Of a DNA stretch of 64,000 bases, positions 42,278 to 51,382 are shown piece by piece (position 1 is the stretch's first letter; the number at the start of each line of letters is the position of its first letter). A program made the translations under genes and the position numbers. The notes beneath the pieces are model-generated. The model ran no database searches and was not told the origin of the DNA. It was given only the letters and a program-made list of their open reading frames with translations. This DNA is from Gammaproteobacteria bacterium (GTDB taxonomy: Bacteria; Pseudomonadota; Gammaproteobacteria; Pseudomonadales; UBA5518): positions 372,001 through 436,000 of the forward strand of contig JADIYI010000008.1 in NCBI GenBank assembly GCA_016705365.1, in the 5' to 3' direction.

Positions 42278-42450
42278 AGTCAGGATTCCCGATGGTGTCC
42301 GTGCCGTCGCCCCGGCAGCTGCATGTTGTGCGTCCGGTGGTTCCGCGCAGAGGCCGGGCTTCTGCTATCGTTGCCCGGCGGTCGATAATTAATAGACCAT
42401 TACGGGGCGGAAATACAGAACCGCCAGATAAATCGGTGCGGAGGATGGCG

Positions 42451-43398
42451 ATGACGATCCGGCTTGGCGTGGTGATGGACCCGATCAGCAGGCTGAACTT
42501 CAAGAAGGACAGCACGCTGGCATTGCTGTGGGCAGCAGCCGACCGGGGCTGGGAACTGCATTACATGGAGCAGCAGGATCTGTTCCTGCACGACGGACCG
42601 CGCGCCCGCAGCCGCCCGCTGCAGGTGTTCAGGGACGCGGCACGCTGGTTCGAGCTCGATGCGCCACGGGATATCGCCCTCGGCGAGCTCGACGTGATTC
42701 TCATGCGCAAGGATCCGCCGTTCGACAACGAGTTTCTCTATTCCACCCAGATTCTCGAGGCAGCGGTACGCACGGGTTGCATGGTGGTCAACGATCCGCG
42801 CTCGCTGCGTGATTGCAATGAAAAGCTGTTTGCCACCGAATTTCCGCAGTGCTGTCCGCCGCTGCTGGTGAGCCGCGACAGCGTGCGTCTGCGCGCCTTC
42901 CAGCGCGAGCATGGCGACGTCGTTTTCAAACCCCTCGATGCCATGGGCGGAGCCCTGGTATTCCGGGTACGCGAGGGCGATCCCAACATCAGCGTGATCC
43001 TCGAGACCCTGACCGGTCATGGTGCAACCACCATCATGGCGCAGCGCTACATCCCCGAGATCGTGGCCGGCGACAAGCGCATCCTGATGATCGACGGGGA
43101 ACCGGTACCCTATGCGCTGGCGCGCATCCCGGCAGTCGGAGAAACCCGCGGCAACCTGGCCGCCGGCGGCACCGGTGAAGCGCGGGCGCTCACCGCGCGC
43201 GACCGCTGGATCTGCAGCGAAGTCGGACCGACGCTGCGTGAGCGCGGCCTGGTCTTCGTCGGTCTCGACGTCATCGGGGACTATCTCACCGAGATCAACG
43301 TGACCAGCCCCACCTGTATCCGCGAGCTGGACCAGGCGCACGACCTCGATATCGGCCGGATGCTGATCGACTGCATCGCCCGCCGCCTTGGGCGCTGA
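42451..43398 (+). CDS. gshB: Glutathione synthetase
   Basis: This 315-residue ATP-grasp enzyme (E. coli 316) begins IRLGVVMDPISRLNFKKDST. It contains DVILMRKDPPFDNEFLYST, NDPRSLRDCNEKLFATEFP, the ATP-binding GDVVFKPLDAMGGALVFRV, and MAQRYIPEIVAGDKRILMID with INVTSPTCIRELD at the end. It joins glycine to gamma-glutamylcysteine in the cytoplasm. The ATG at 42451 has GCGGAGG upstream at suitable spacing. gshB next to pilG and a tonB gene is the Pseudomonas order. Confidence 0.95.
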   Translation: MTIRLGVVMDPISRLNFKKDSTLALLWAAADRGWELHYMEQQDLFLHDGPRARSRPLQVFRDAARWFELDAPRDIALGELDVILMRKDPPFDNEFLYSTQILEAAVRTGCMVVNDPRSLRDCNEKLFATEFPQCCPPLLVSRDSVRLRAFQREHGDVVFKPLDAMGGALVFRVREGDPNISVILETLTGHGATTIMAQRYIPEIVAGDKRILMIDGEPVPYALARIPAVGETRGNLAAGGTGEARALTARDRWICSEVGPTLRERGLVFVGLDVIGDYLTEINVTSPTCIRELDQAHDLDIGRMLIDCIARRLGR

Positions 43399-43406
43399 GC
43401 ACCTTC

Positions 43407-44279
43407 ATGCTCGCCTGGTACGACGAAACCGCGGCCAATGACCGGCTGGCCTTCGCGATCGTGGTGGCGCTGCTGGTGCATGCGGGGCTGATCCTCGGGC
43501 TCGGGTTTGCGCCCGATGACCAGGCTCCGGCTCCCCGGAGCCTCGATATCACCCTGGCCCAGTATCGCGAGGAACTCGCGGAGCCGGATGCCGATTTCCT
43601 CGCACAATCCAACCAGCATGGCAGTGGCACGCTGGCCGCGGCGGCCAGCCCCAGCACCCCGGTGGCAGCCGAGCGCGATGCCCCGACAGTACAGGAAGTG
43701 CTGCGCCAGGCCAGCCCACCGCCGCCATCGGAGGCGGCTGCGAGCACTTTGCTGAGCACCACCAGTGCCGCGCCGACAAGCACTTCGACGGTCTCGGCGG
43801 CACAACCTGCCGCGCCCACCGCCAACTCCGACCAGGCACCGGAGGACGCCCGCAGCGCCGAGGAAATTGCCTCGCTGATGGCACGCCTGGACGCCCAGCA
43901 GCGCGCCTACGCAAAGATGCCGAAGGTACACCGCATCACTTCGGTATCCACCCGCGCGGCGGTCGATGCGACCTACCTGCTCAACTGGACCCAGCGCATC
44001 GAGACCATCGGCAACAACAACTATCCCCTGGAAGCGCGCACCCGCCGTCTCTACGGCGATCTGCGCCTGCTGGTGGCGGTGGCGCCCGATGGCAGCGTCA
44101 GGGAGGTGCGGGTGCTGCAGTCCTCCGGTTACCGGTTGCTCGACGATGCCGCGATACGGATCGTGCGCCTGGCGGAACCGTTTGACGCATTTCCGCCCGA
44201 GTTACGCGCCGAGGCGGATGTACTGGAAATCATTCGCACCTGGCAGTTCCGCAGCAACCGCCTGAGCGCGGCTGAATGA
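43407..44279 (+). CDS. TonB-family energy transducer (TonB3-like)
   Basis: This 290-residue protein has one N-terminal membrane anchor (LAFAIVVALLVHAGLILGLGF, residues about 14-34), a long Ala/Ser/Thr/Pro-rich periplasmic linker, and a C-terminal TonB domain (YPLEARTRRLYGDLRLLVAV, LQSSGYRLLDDAAIRIVRLA and IRTWQF). In Pseudomonas the equivalent gene next to gshB, tonB3, affects twitching motility rather than iron uptake; a similar link to the neighbouring pil genes is plausible but inferred. It starts 8 bases after gshB. No exbB/exbD genes are nearby. Confidence 0.85.
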   Translation: MLAWYDETAANDRLAFAIVVALLVHAGLILGLGFAPDDQAPAPRSLDITLAQYREELAEPDADFLAQSNQHGSGTLAAAASPSTPVAAERDAPTVQEVLRQASPPPPSEAAASTLLSTTSAAPTSTSTVSAAQPAAPTANSDQAPEDARSAEEIASLMARLDAQQRAYAKMPKVHRITSVSTRAAVDATYLLNWTQRIETIGNNNYPLEARTRRLYGDLRLLVAVAPDGSVREVRVLQSSGYRLLDDAAIRIVRLAEPFDAFPPELRAEADVLEIIRTWQFRSNRLSAAE

Positions 44280-44323
44280 CCGCGGCGCTTGCCTTGCGGC
44301 AATACGAGTCGCAGAATTGATGC

Positions 44324-44884
44324 ATGAGTGACACCCTTCGCAACCATTTCCTGATAGCCATGCCGGGCATGGACGACTCGCGTTTCGCGCACAGCATCAC
44401 CTACCTGTGCGAGCACAACGAGAACGGCGCCATGGGCATCGTCATCAACCGTGCCCTCGACCTGAGTTTCGACGATATTTTCGAGCATCTCGATATCGAG
44501 AATTTTCCCCATCACCACGATCAGCCGATTCTGGCCGGCGGCCCGGTACAGACCGATCGCGGCTTCGTTCTGCACCGGCACAACGATCGCAAGCGGTGGC
44601 AATCGACGCTGGACATAAGCGATGAAATAAGTCTCACCACCTCGCGTGACATTCTCGAGGCGATCGCCCACGATGACGGGCCGAGCGATGCGCTGATCGC
44701 ACTCGGATACGCCGGCTGGGCTCCCGGGCAGCTCGAGCAGGAGCTGGCCGGCAATGCCTGGCTCAGCCTGCCGGCCGAGGCTCACATCCTGTTCGATGTG
44801 CCCCTGGAACGCAGGGCACAGGCCGCCGCGGCGCGGCTCGGCTTCAATCTCGACCTGCTGAGCGGCAGCTGCGGCACTGCCTGA
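44324..44884 (+). CDS. YqgE/AlgH family protein
   Basis: This 186-residue protein matches the YqgE/AlgH family along its length: LRNHFLIAMPGMDDSRFAHS, NENGAMGIVINRALDLSF, PILAGGPVQTDRGFVLH and LIALGYAGWAPGQLEQEL with NAWLS. The family has a known fold but no defined enzymatic function; AlgH was reported to influence alginate regulation in Pseudomonas. The stop is immediately followed by the GTG start of ruvX, a conserved pairing. Confidence 0.93.
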   Translation: MSDTLRNHFLIAMPGMDDSRFAHSITYLCEHNENGAMGIVINRALDLSFDDIFEHLDIENFPHHHDQPILAGGPVQTDRGFVLHRHNDRKRWQSTLDISDEISLTTSRDILEAIAHDDGPSDALIALGYAGWAPGQLEQELAGNAWLSLPAEAHILFDVPLERRAQAAAARLGFNLDLLSGSCGTA

Positions 44885-45316
44885 GTGGGCGATCCCAGGC
44901 CGCAAACCGTGCTGGCTTTCGATTATGGATTGCGAACCATCGGTGTCGCGGTCGGCAACGCCCTGCTCGGTAGCGCCAGTGCGTTGACCACGCTGGCGGC
45001 CCGTGACGGTGTTCCGGACTGGGAGCGGGTGCGACGGCTGCTCGAGGAATGGAAGCCGGATCTGTTGCTGGTCGGACTGCCGCTGAACATGGACGACACG
45101 CCGAGCGATATGAGCGTCCGCGCGGAGCGCTTCGCGCGCCGGCTCACGGGGCGATTCGGCATCGCCAGCGAGATGATGGACGAGCGCCTCAGCAGCTTCG
45201 AGGCGCGCTCACTGGTGGACGACTACGCGCAGAACGTGGCGCTGGACAGCATCGCCGCGTGCCTGATACTTCAGAGCTGGTTCGCGGCGCAGGCCACGGA
45301 TCGCGGCCAGGGCTGA
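44885..45316 (+). CDS. ruvX: Holliday junction resolvase-like protein RuvX (YqgF)
   Basis: This 143-residue RNase H-fold protein contains VLAFDYGLRTIGVAVGN (first catalytic Asp), LLLVGLPLNMDDTPSDMSVR and MMDERLSSFEARSLVDDYA, with the C-terminal DSIAACLILQSWF (last Asp). YqgF proteins act in 16S rRNA 5'-end processing and possibly recombination. Translation starts at GTG directly after the yqgE stop codon, and no alternative start fits. It is convergent with pilU, only 3 bases away. In Pseudomonas pyrR-pyrB-pyrC follow here; they are absent. Confidence 0.93.
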   Translation: MGDPRPQTVLAFDYGLRTIGVAVGNALLGSASALTTLAARDGVPDWERVRRLLEEWKPDLLLVGLPLNMDDTPSDMSVRAERFARRLTGRFGIASEMMDERLSSFEARSLVDDYAQNVALDSIAACLILQSWFAAQATDRGQG

Positions 45317-45319
45317 ATC

Positions 45320-46468
45320 TCAGCGCTTGCCAAAAAACTGGCCGGCGTTGCTCTCTCGCTCGTCGTCGATACTGAGCCCGCTGGCGCGCCCGAGGTTGCC
45401 ACCGGTCTGGGTACCCATCTTGATCATCAGGCGCATGTTGTTCTGCGAATCCGCGTGCGAAAGCGCGTGCTCGTAGGAAATCACGCCGTCGCAGTACAGC
45501 TGATAGAGCGACTGGTCGAAGGTCTGCATGCCGAGTTCCGTGGAACGCTCCATCAATTCCTTCAGCGCATGCACTTCGCCCTTGCGCACGATATCCGACA
45601 CCAGCGGGGTATTTATCAGGATCTCGACCGCGGCGCGGCGCCCCTGCCCATCCACCGTCGGAATCAGCTGCTGGGCGATCATTGCTTTCAGGTTGAGCGA
45701 GAGATCCATCCACAACTGGTCGCGCGCATCGGCGGGGAAGAAGTTCTGGATCCGGTCGAGCGCCTGGTTGGCGTTGTTGGCGTGCAGCGTGGCCAGACAG
45801 AGATGACCCGTTTCGGCGAACGTCACTGCGTGCTGCATGGTCTCCCTGGTACGCACCTCGCCGATGAGGATCACATCCGGCGCCTGGCGCAGGGTGTTCT
45901 TCAGCGCCATCTCGAAGCTCTCGGTGTCGATCCCGACCTCACGCTGGGTGACGATGCATTTCTGGTGCTGGTGCACGTATTCGATCGGGTCCTCGATGGT
46001 GATGATGTGGCCCGAACTGTTCAGGTTGCGATAACCGAGCATCGCCGCCAGCGAAGTCGATTTCCCGGTCCCGGTGGCACCGACGAACAGGATCAGTCCG
46101 CGCTTGGTCATCGCGAGCTCGTTGATGATGGTCGGCAGCTGCAACTCCTCGACCGTCGGAATCTTCGACTCGATCCGCCGCAGCACCATGCCCACCAGGT
46201 TGCGCTGGTAGAACGCGCTGACCCGGAAACGTCCGACACCGCGCGAACTGATCGCGAAGTTGCATTCGTGGCTGCGCACGAATTCCTTGCGCTGGCTCTC
46301 GCTCATGATGCTGAGCACCAGCTCCCGGGCCTGCTCGGGAGTGAGCGGCGTCTCGTCCACCGGGTGCAGCTTCCCGTGCACCTTGATGCATGGCGCCACA
46401 CCCGCGGTGATGAACAGGTCGGAGGCTTTCTTCTCCACCATCCTCGACAGCATGTCATTGACTTCCAT
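45320..46468 (-). CDS. pilU: Type IV pilus retraction accessory ATPase PilU
   Basis: This 382-residue ATPase has the same length as Pseudomonas PilU. It shows the N-terminal KKASDLFITAGVAPCIKVHG, arginine-finger-bearing GRFRVSAFYQRNLVGMVLRR, Walker A GATGTGKSTSLAAM, the Asp box TIEDPIEYVHQHQKC, Walker B VILIGEVRTRETM and the His box ATLHANNANQALDR. It works with PilT in pilus retraction at the inner membrane. The start at 46468 (MEVNDMLSRM) was chosen by homology. It is 25 bases downstream of pilT. Confidence 0.95.
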   Translation of the reverse strand: MEVNDMLSRMVEKKASDLFITAGVAPCIKVHGKLHPVDETPLTPEQARELVLSIMSESQRKEFVRSHECNFAISSRGVGRFRVSAFYQRNLVGMVLRRIESKIPTVEELQLPTIINELAMTKRGLILFVGATGTGKSTSLAAMLGYRNLNSSGHIITIEDPIEYVHQHQKCIVTQREVGIDTESFEMALKNTLRQAPDVILIGEVRTRETMQHAVTFAETGHLCLATLHANNANQALDRIQNFFPADARDQLWMDLSLNLKAMIAQQLIPTVDGQGRRAAVEILINTPLVSDIVRKGEVHALKELMERSTELGMQTFDQSLYQLYCDGVISYEHALSHADSQNNMRLMIKMGTQTGGNLGRASGLSIDDERESNAGQFFGKR

Positions 46469-46493
46469 CGCTTGTCTCCTCGCGTCGCGGGTA

Positions 46494-47528
46494 TCAGAAA
46501 TTATCGGCAATCTTGGCCTTCTCACGCGCTGCCTCGCGCGTGATCAGCCGTTTCGCGACCATGTCGGCCAGGCACTGATCCATGGTCTGCATGCCCACGC
46601 CACTACCGGTCTGGATCGCCGAATACATCTGCGCAACCTTGTCCTCGCGGATCAGGTTGCGGATGGCCGGCGTCCCACGCATGATCTCGTGCGCGGCTAT
46701 GCGCCCGCCACCGACCTTTTTCAGCAGGGTCTGCGACACCACCGCCATCAATGACTCCGACAGCATCGACCGGACCATGGATTTCTCCTGGGCCGGAAAG
46801 ACATCCACGACCCGGTCAATGGTCTTGGCCGCCGAGGTGGTGTGCAGCGTGCCGAACACCAGGTGACCGGTTTCGGCGGCGGTCAGCGCCAGCCGGATGG
46901 TCTCGAGATCACGCATCTCGCCGACCAGGATGATGTCGGGGTCCTCGCGCAACGCCGACCTGAGCGCTTCGGCGAAACCGTGCGTGTCACGGTGCACCTC
47001 GCGCTGGTTCACCAGGCATTTCTTCGCCTCGTGAACGAATTCGATGGGGTCCTCGATGGTGAGAATATGATGGTATTTGTTGTCATTGATGTAATCGACC
47101 ATCGCGGCCAGGGTGGTGCTCTTGCCCGAACCGGTTGGCCCGGTGACCACGACCAGCCCGCGCGGCTCCATGCAGATATCGCGAAAAACCTGGCCCATCC
47201 CGAGGTCTTCCATGGTCAGCACCTTGGAGGGGATGGTGCGGAATACGGCTCCGGAGCCGCGATTCTGGTTGAACGCATTGACCCGGAACCGGGCCACGCC
47301 GGGTACCTCGAAAGAAAAATCGGTCTCGAGGAACTCCTCGTAATCCCGGCGCTGCTTGTCATTCATGATTTCATAGATGAGATCATGCACCTGCCGGTGA
47401 TCCATCGGCGGCAGGTTGATGCGCCGCACATCGCCATCGACCCGGATCATCGGCGGCAGGCCGGCCGAAAGGTGCAGGTCAGAAGCGCGCTGCTTGGCAG
47501 CAAAGGCCAGAAGTTCCGTGATATCCAT
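46494..47528 (-). CDS. pilT: Type IV pilus retraction ATPase PilT
   Basis: This 344-residue hexameric ATPase equals Pseudomonas PilT in length. Motifs are FAAKQRASDLHLSAGLPPMI, RVNAFNQNRGSGAVFRTIPS, Walker A GPTGSGKSTTLAAM, TIEDPIEFVHEAKKC (Asp box), IILVGEMRDLETI (Walker B), GTLHTTSAAKTIDR (His box) and AIRNLIREDKVAQM (the AIRNLIRE signature of PilT). It disassembles pili to drive twitching. It is divergent from yggS across a 146-base spacer and probably co-transcribed with pilU. Confidence 0.97.
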   Translation of the reverse strand: MDITELLAFAAKQRASDLHLSAGLPPMIRVDGDVRRINLPPMDHRQVHDLIYEIMNDKQRRDYEEFLETDFSFEVPGVARFRVNAFNQNRGSGAVFRTIPSKVLTMEDLGMGQVFRDICMEPRGLVVVTGPTGSGKSTTLAAMVDYINDNKYHHILTIEDPIEFVHEAKKCLVNQREVHRDTHGFAEALRSALREDPDIILVGEMRDLETIRLALTAAETGHLVFGTLHTTSAAKTIDRVVDVFPAQEKSMVRSMLSESLMAVVSQTLLKKVGGGRIAAHEIMRGTPAIRNLIREDKVAQMYSAIQTGSGVGMQTMDQCLADMVAKRLITREAAREKAKIADNF

Positions 47529-47591
47529 GTGCGCCCCCGAAGGCGGTTGTTGTTGCCGTTAGGTCCGCGGGCACCGCTGCACCGCTCTCGG

Positions 47592-47597
47592 TATAAT
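47592..47597 (+). promoter_or_regulatory. Consensus -10 box ahead of yggS
   Basis: TATAAT at 47592-47597 is a perfect -10 hexamer located 78 bases before the yggS start in the pilT/yggS divergent spacer. No good -35 is visible at 16-18 bases upstream, so an activator or extended contacts may be needed. Confidence 0.45.
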
Positions 47598-47674
47598 AGC
47601 TCAGACCTGAGAACGGTAAAGGAAAGCCGCTGCGAAAGCGCCCCGGTCGAGTCCTGCCAACGAGTGAGAATCGA

Positions 47675-48358
47675 ATGCTTACGATAGCGGAGCGGGCCCG
47701 GTTCCTGTTGACCGAAATCAGCCGCCTGGAGCAGTTCCATGGGCGCGAACCCGGCTCGGTTGCGCTGATCGGTATCGGTAAAACGCACCCCGCGCAGAGT
47801 ATTCGCGAGGCGTGGGCAGGCGGTGTGCGGCAGTTTGGCGAGAGCTATCTGCAGGAGGCGCTGCCGAAAATCGCAGAGCTTGGCGACCTTCGGATAGTAT
47901 GGCATTTCGTCGGGCGCATTCAGGCCAACAAGACCGCGGCGATCGCCGCGAGCTTTGACTGGGTGCACGGAGTGGACCGGTTGCGCATCGCCCAGCGGCT
48001 GAACGACCAGCGACCCGGGAACCTGCCAGCGCTCAATTGTTGCCTGGAAGTGAATTCGGGGGGCGAAGCAGGCAAAGGCGGCGTCGGCGAGGGGGAGCTC
48101 GCAGCACTCGCGGCAGCCGTTGCGGCGATGCCGCGGCTCCGGCTGCGCGGACTCATGATGCTGCCTGCGGCCAGCCACGAACTGGCGCGGCAGCGCATAC
48201 CGTTTGCACGGCTGGCGCAGCACCTGGCGGAATTGCGCGTGGCAATTCCGCAGCTGGATACGCTGTCGATGGGCATGAGCGCGGACATGGAGGCGGCCAT
48301 CGCCGAGGGGGCGACCATGGTCCGTATCGGAACCGCGTTGTTCGGTCCGCGCACCTAG
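47675..48358 (+). CDS. YggS family pyridoxal phosphate homeostasis protein
   Basis: This 227-residue protein has the alanine-racemase-like barrel of YggS/PROSC: VALIGIGKTHPAQSIREAWA (PLP lysine in GKTH), FGESYLQEALPKIAEL, WHFVGRIQANKTAAIA, CCLEVNSGGEAGKGGVGEGE, LRGLMMLPAA and LSMGMSADMEAAIAEGATMVRIGTALFG-type ending. It binds PLP without known catalysis and balances amino-acid and B6 pools. It heads the conserved run yggS-proC-yggT-yggU. The lysine motif reads GKTH where VSKT or AVSK is usual, a small variation. Confidence 0.92.
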   Translation: MLTIAERARFLLTEISRLEQFHGREPGSVALIGIGKTHPAQSIREAWAGGVRQFGESYLQEALPKIAELGDLRIVWHFVGRIQANKTAAIAASFDWVHGVDRLRIAQRLNDQRPGNLPALNCCLEVNSGGEAGKGGVGEGELAALAAAVAAMPRLRLRGLMMLPAASHELARQRIPFARLAQHLAELRVAIPQLDTLSMGMSADMEAAIAEGATMVRIGTALFGPRT

Positions 48359-48432
48359 CCTGGCGGCCGACGGTTCGCAGCCCTTGCCGGCGCGCGGGCC
48401 GATCCACACAACGAGAATCAGGAGAGAGCAGT

Positions 48433-49257
48433 GTGACGAGTGAATCCATCGCCTTCATCGGAGGCGGTAACATGGCGGGCAGCATGATCGGAGGGGTGCT
48501 CGCCCAGGGCTGGAACGCAGAGAACATCTGGGCCAGCGATCCCGACCCCGCGACGCGCACCCGGCTGGCGAGCCTCGGCATCCATGTCACCGAACACAAT
48601 CGGGAAGCAGCCGCAGCCGCATCGATCGTGGTGCTCGCGGTAAAGCCACAACAACTGCGCAGCGCCTGCATGGAGGTCGCGCCGAGCGTGGCCGAGCGCG
48701 GCTCGCTGGTGATTTCCATTGCCGCAGGCGTCGAAACCGCCTCGCTGCAGTCATGGATCGGTCCCGGCGCAGCAATAGTCCGTTGCATGCCAAACACGCC
48801 CGCGCTTCTGCAATGCGCAGCCTCGGTAATGTTCGCAACCGGGAACGTGAGCGCCATCCAGAGACGCAGTGCGCACGCGGTGCTCGAGAGCATCGGCAGC
48901 GCCGCCTGGGTTGATCGGGAAGAACTCCTGCACGCCGTCACTGCCTTGTCGGGGAGCGGGCCTGCCTACTTCTTCCTGGTGATGGAAGCCATGCAGCTGG
49001 TCGGCGAAACGCTGGGGCTGGAGCCCGAACTCAGCCGCCAGCTGACCGCGCAGACCGCCCTGGGTGCCGCACGCATGGCGCTCGAGTCGGATGTCGATGT
49101 AGTGGAACTCAGGCGCCGGGTCACCTCTCCCGGCGGGACCACGGAGCGGGCGTTGCGGGTATTCGAGGAGCGCGGACTTCGCCGCTTGTTCGAAGCGGCG
49201 CTGACCGCAGCGGCCAACCGATCGCGCGAGCTTGCCGCCGAGCTCGGCCAGGCATAA
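48433..49257 (+). CDS. proC: Pyrroline-5-carboxylate reductase
   Basis: This 274-residue enzyme reduces pyrroline-5-carboxylate to proline. It starts at GTG 48433 (VTSESIAFIGGGNMAGSMIG, the dinucleotide-binding loop), preceded by GGAGAGA. Other landmarks are VVLAVKPQQLRSACMEV, IVRCMPNTPALLQCAASVM, ALSGSGPAYFFLVMEAM and RRVTSPGGTTERALRVFEE. No ATG start exists before the nucleotide loop, so GTG is well supported. It lies 74 bases after yggS. Confidence 0.95.
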   Translation: MTSESIAFIGGGNMAGSMIGGVLAQGWNAENIWASDPDPATRTRLASLGIHVTEHNREAAAAASIVVLAVKPQQLRSACMEVAPSVAERGSLVISIAAGVETASLQSWIGPGAAIVRCMPNTPALLQCAASVMFATGNVSAIQRRSAHAVLESIGSAAWVDREELLHAVTALSGSGPAYFFLVMEAMQLVGETLGLEPELSRQLTAQTALGAARMALESDVDVVELRRRVTSPGGTTERALRVFEERGLRRLFEAALTAAANRSRELAAELGQA

Positions 49258-49275
49258 ACAGGGAAATCATCATCC

Positions 49276-49869
49276 ATGGCTACATTTGCGGAAGTCCTGC
49301 GATACCTGACCCAGACTGTCTTCGGCATCTATATTTTCGCCGTGTTGCTGCGCCTTTTGCTGCAGCTGGCGCGCGCCGATTTCTACAATCCGATCTCGCA
49401 GTTCGTGGTGAAGCTGAGCAACCCCCTGGTGTTGCCCTTGCGCCGGGTGATACCGTCGATAGGGCGCCTTGATTCAGCCACCGTACTGCTGGCGTTGATG
49501 CTGCAATTCCTGGCGACGATTATCGTGCTGGGCTTGCTCGGCGTGCCTTTCGGCACGCCGAATCCGCTGATCGTCATCGTGTGGAGCGCGGTCGGGATCC
49601 TGTCGCTGGTGGTCAAGGTATATTTTTTCGCAATCCTCGCGATGATCATCTTCAGCTGGATCGCACCTCACAGCCACCACCCCGCACTCGCGCTGTTGCA
49701 CCAGCTCACGGAGCCCGCGATGGCACCGTTGCGCCGTCTGCTGCCGCCGATGGGCGGGCTCGACCTGTCGCCGATCCTGGCTTTTGTCGCCATCAACGTG
49801 CTCGAGATCGTGTTGCGCGGGCTCGCCGCATGGCTGGGCATGCCGGGCGGGATCGTGCTGGGGTTGTGA
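49276..49869 (+). CDS. YggT family integral membrane protein
   Basis: This 197-residue inner-membrane protein contains two YGGT repeats, each with paired helices and a signature: FYNPISQFVVKLSNPLVLPLRRVIP in the first half and a HPALALLHQLTEPAMAPLRRLLPPMGG region in the second. About four membrane segments are visible. Family members are linked to osmotic tolerance and, in plants and cyanobacteria, thylakoid or septum functions; the role here is unknown. Its stop overlaps the yggU start (TGATG). Confidence 0.92.
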   Translation: MATFAEVLRYLTQTVFGIYIFAVLLRLLLQLARADFYNPISQFVVKLSNPLVLPLRRVIPSIGRLDSATVLLALMLQFLATIIVLGLLGVPFGTPNPLIVIVWSAVGILSLVVKVYFFAILAMIIFSWIAPHSHHPALALLHQLTEPAMAPLRRLLPPMGGLDLSPILAFVAINVLEIVLRGLAAWLGMPGGIVLGL

Positions 49870-50207
49870 TGACAACCATGCAATTCTGGAATTGGCAGGG
49901 AGATATCCTGGTCCTGCGCTGCCAGATACAGGCGCGCGCGGCCCGCGACGAGATCGTCGGCGAACACGCCGGCCGTCTGCGCATCAGGATCCGGGCGGTT
50001 CCCGCCGATGGCGTGGCCAACCAGCGCCTGCGTCGCCTGCTGGCCGACGAGTTCGGTGTGGCGCCCGGCGCGGTTACGATTGGCAGCGGCCATTGCCATC
50101 GTTACAAGGCGGTGCATATCCTCGGCCCCGTACACCTGCCGGCTTGGCTTGCAGCCACCCGCGACGGAGCGCATCACCACCCGTCGGACCCAGGGGTTGC
50201 GACGTGA
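49869..50207 (+). CDS. DUF167 family protein (YggU)
   Basis: This 112-residue protein matches DUF167: LRCQIQARAARDEIVGEHAG, LRIRIRAVPADGVANQRLRR and VTIGSGHCHRYKAVHI, with a ~20-residue C-terminal tail. The fold is known from structural genomics but the function is not. It is coupled to yggT (TGATG) at its start and to metX (GTGA) at its end, so it lies inside one continuous operon. Confidence 0.88.
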   Translation: MTTMQFWNWQGDILVLRCQIQARAARDEIVGEHAGRLRIRIRAVPADGVANQRLRRLLADEFGVAPGAVTIGSGHCHRYKAVHILGPVHLPAWLAATRDGAHHHPSDPGVAT

Positions 50208-51382
50208 GCACACCGCCTGGCGCCGCTGACAGCGTTGGCATCGTCTGCCCGCAGCAGCAGCATTTCGATGAAGCGCTGGTGCTGGCCTGCGGCCGCGTAT
50301 TGCCCGGCTATGACATCGTCTATGAAACCTACGGCACGCTGAATGCGCAGGGTTCCAATGCCGTGCTGGTGTGCCATGCGCTGAGCGGCGATCATCATGC
50401 CGCGGGGCGCCACACCGCCGGGGATCGCAAACCCGGCTGGTGGGACAACTGCATCGGTCCGGGCAAACCGATCGATACCACGCGTTTCTTCGTCGTCAGC
50501 CTCAACAATATCGGCGGCTGCGGCGGCAGCACCGGGCCCTGCAGCATCAACCCTGCCACTGGCAGAATATGGGGCCCCGACTTCCCTGCGGTAAGGGTAC
50601 GCGACTGGGTGAGCACCCAGCTGCGGCTTGCCGAACACCTGGGTATCGGACGCTGGGCGGCAGTCATCGGCGGCAGCCTTGGCGGAATGCAGGCCATGCG
50701 CTGGGCCGTCGATCATCCGGATCGCATCGCCCACTGCATCGTGATCGCCGCGGCGCTGAAGCTTTCCGCGCAAAATCTCGCCTTCAACGAGATAGCGCGA
50801 AAAGCCATCACCGCGGACCCTGGCTTCCATGGCGGATGGTTTCTCGATCACGGAACCGTCCCGCGCCAGGGACTCGCCATTGCCCGCATGATCGGACATG
50901 TGACCTATCTCTCGGACGAACTGATGGGCGACCGCTTCGGCCGCGAGCGGCTGCAGGATGCCGGCGATCCGCACCCCCTGAACGAGTCTGAATTCCAGGT
51001 CCAGAGCTATCTGCGCTACCAGGGCGATACCTTTGCCGATCGCTTCGACGCCAATACCTATCTGTTGATGACGCACGCGCTCGATCAGTTCGATCTCGCG
51101 CGCGAATTCGGTGACGATCCGATCGCCGCGTTCCGATGTGCCCGCAGCCGCTTTTTGGTGATGTCTTTTTCGAGCGACTGGCGCTTCTCGCCGGGACGCT
51201 CGCGCGAGATCGTCGATGCGCTGATCGCTGCCCGACGCGATGCAAGCTACCTGGAAATAGAGGCCAACGAAGGCCACGACGCGTTTCTGTTGCCGATACA
51301 ACGCTATCACGACGCACTGCGCAGCTACCTGAAACGCGTCGCTGCCGGTCTGGAATCGCGGGAAGGTTGCGATGCGCGTTGA
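50204..51382 (+). CDS. metX: Homoserine O-acyltransferase MetX
   Basis: This 392-residue alpha/beta-hydrolase-fold enzyme activates homoserine for methionine synthesis. It shows IVYETYGTLNAQGSNAVLVC, HALSGDHHAAGRH, DTTRFFVVSLNNIGGCGGST, the nucleophile elbow VIGGSLGGMQAMRWAVDHPD and catalytic EANEGHDAFLLP near the end. Whether it uses acetyl-CoA or succinyl-CoA cannot be read from motifs alone; many gammaproteobacterial MetX enzymes are succinyltransferases. Translation starts at GTG 50204, overlapping yggU. metW overlaps its end by 11 bases, the standard metXW pair. Confidence 0.95.
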   Translation: MSTPPGAADSVGIVCPQQQHFDEALVLACGRVLPGYDIVYETYGTLNAQGSNAVLVCHALSGDHHAAGRHTAGDRKPGWWDNCIGPGKPIDTTRFFVVSLNNIGGCGGSTGPCSINPATGRIWGPDFPAVRVRDWVSTQLRLAEHLGIGRWAAVIGGSLGGMQAMRWAVDHPDRIAHCIVIAAALKLSAQNLAFNEIARKAITADPGFHGGWFLDHGTVPRQGLAIARMIGHVTYLSDELMGDRFGRERLQDAGDPHPLNESEFQVQSYLRYQGDTFADRFDANTYLLMTHALDQFDLAREFGDDPIAAFRCARSRFLVMSFSSDWRFSPGRSREIVDALIAARRDASYLEIEANEGHDAFLLPIQRYHDALRSYLKRVAAGLESREGCDAR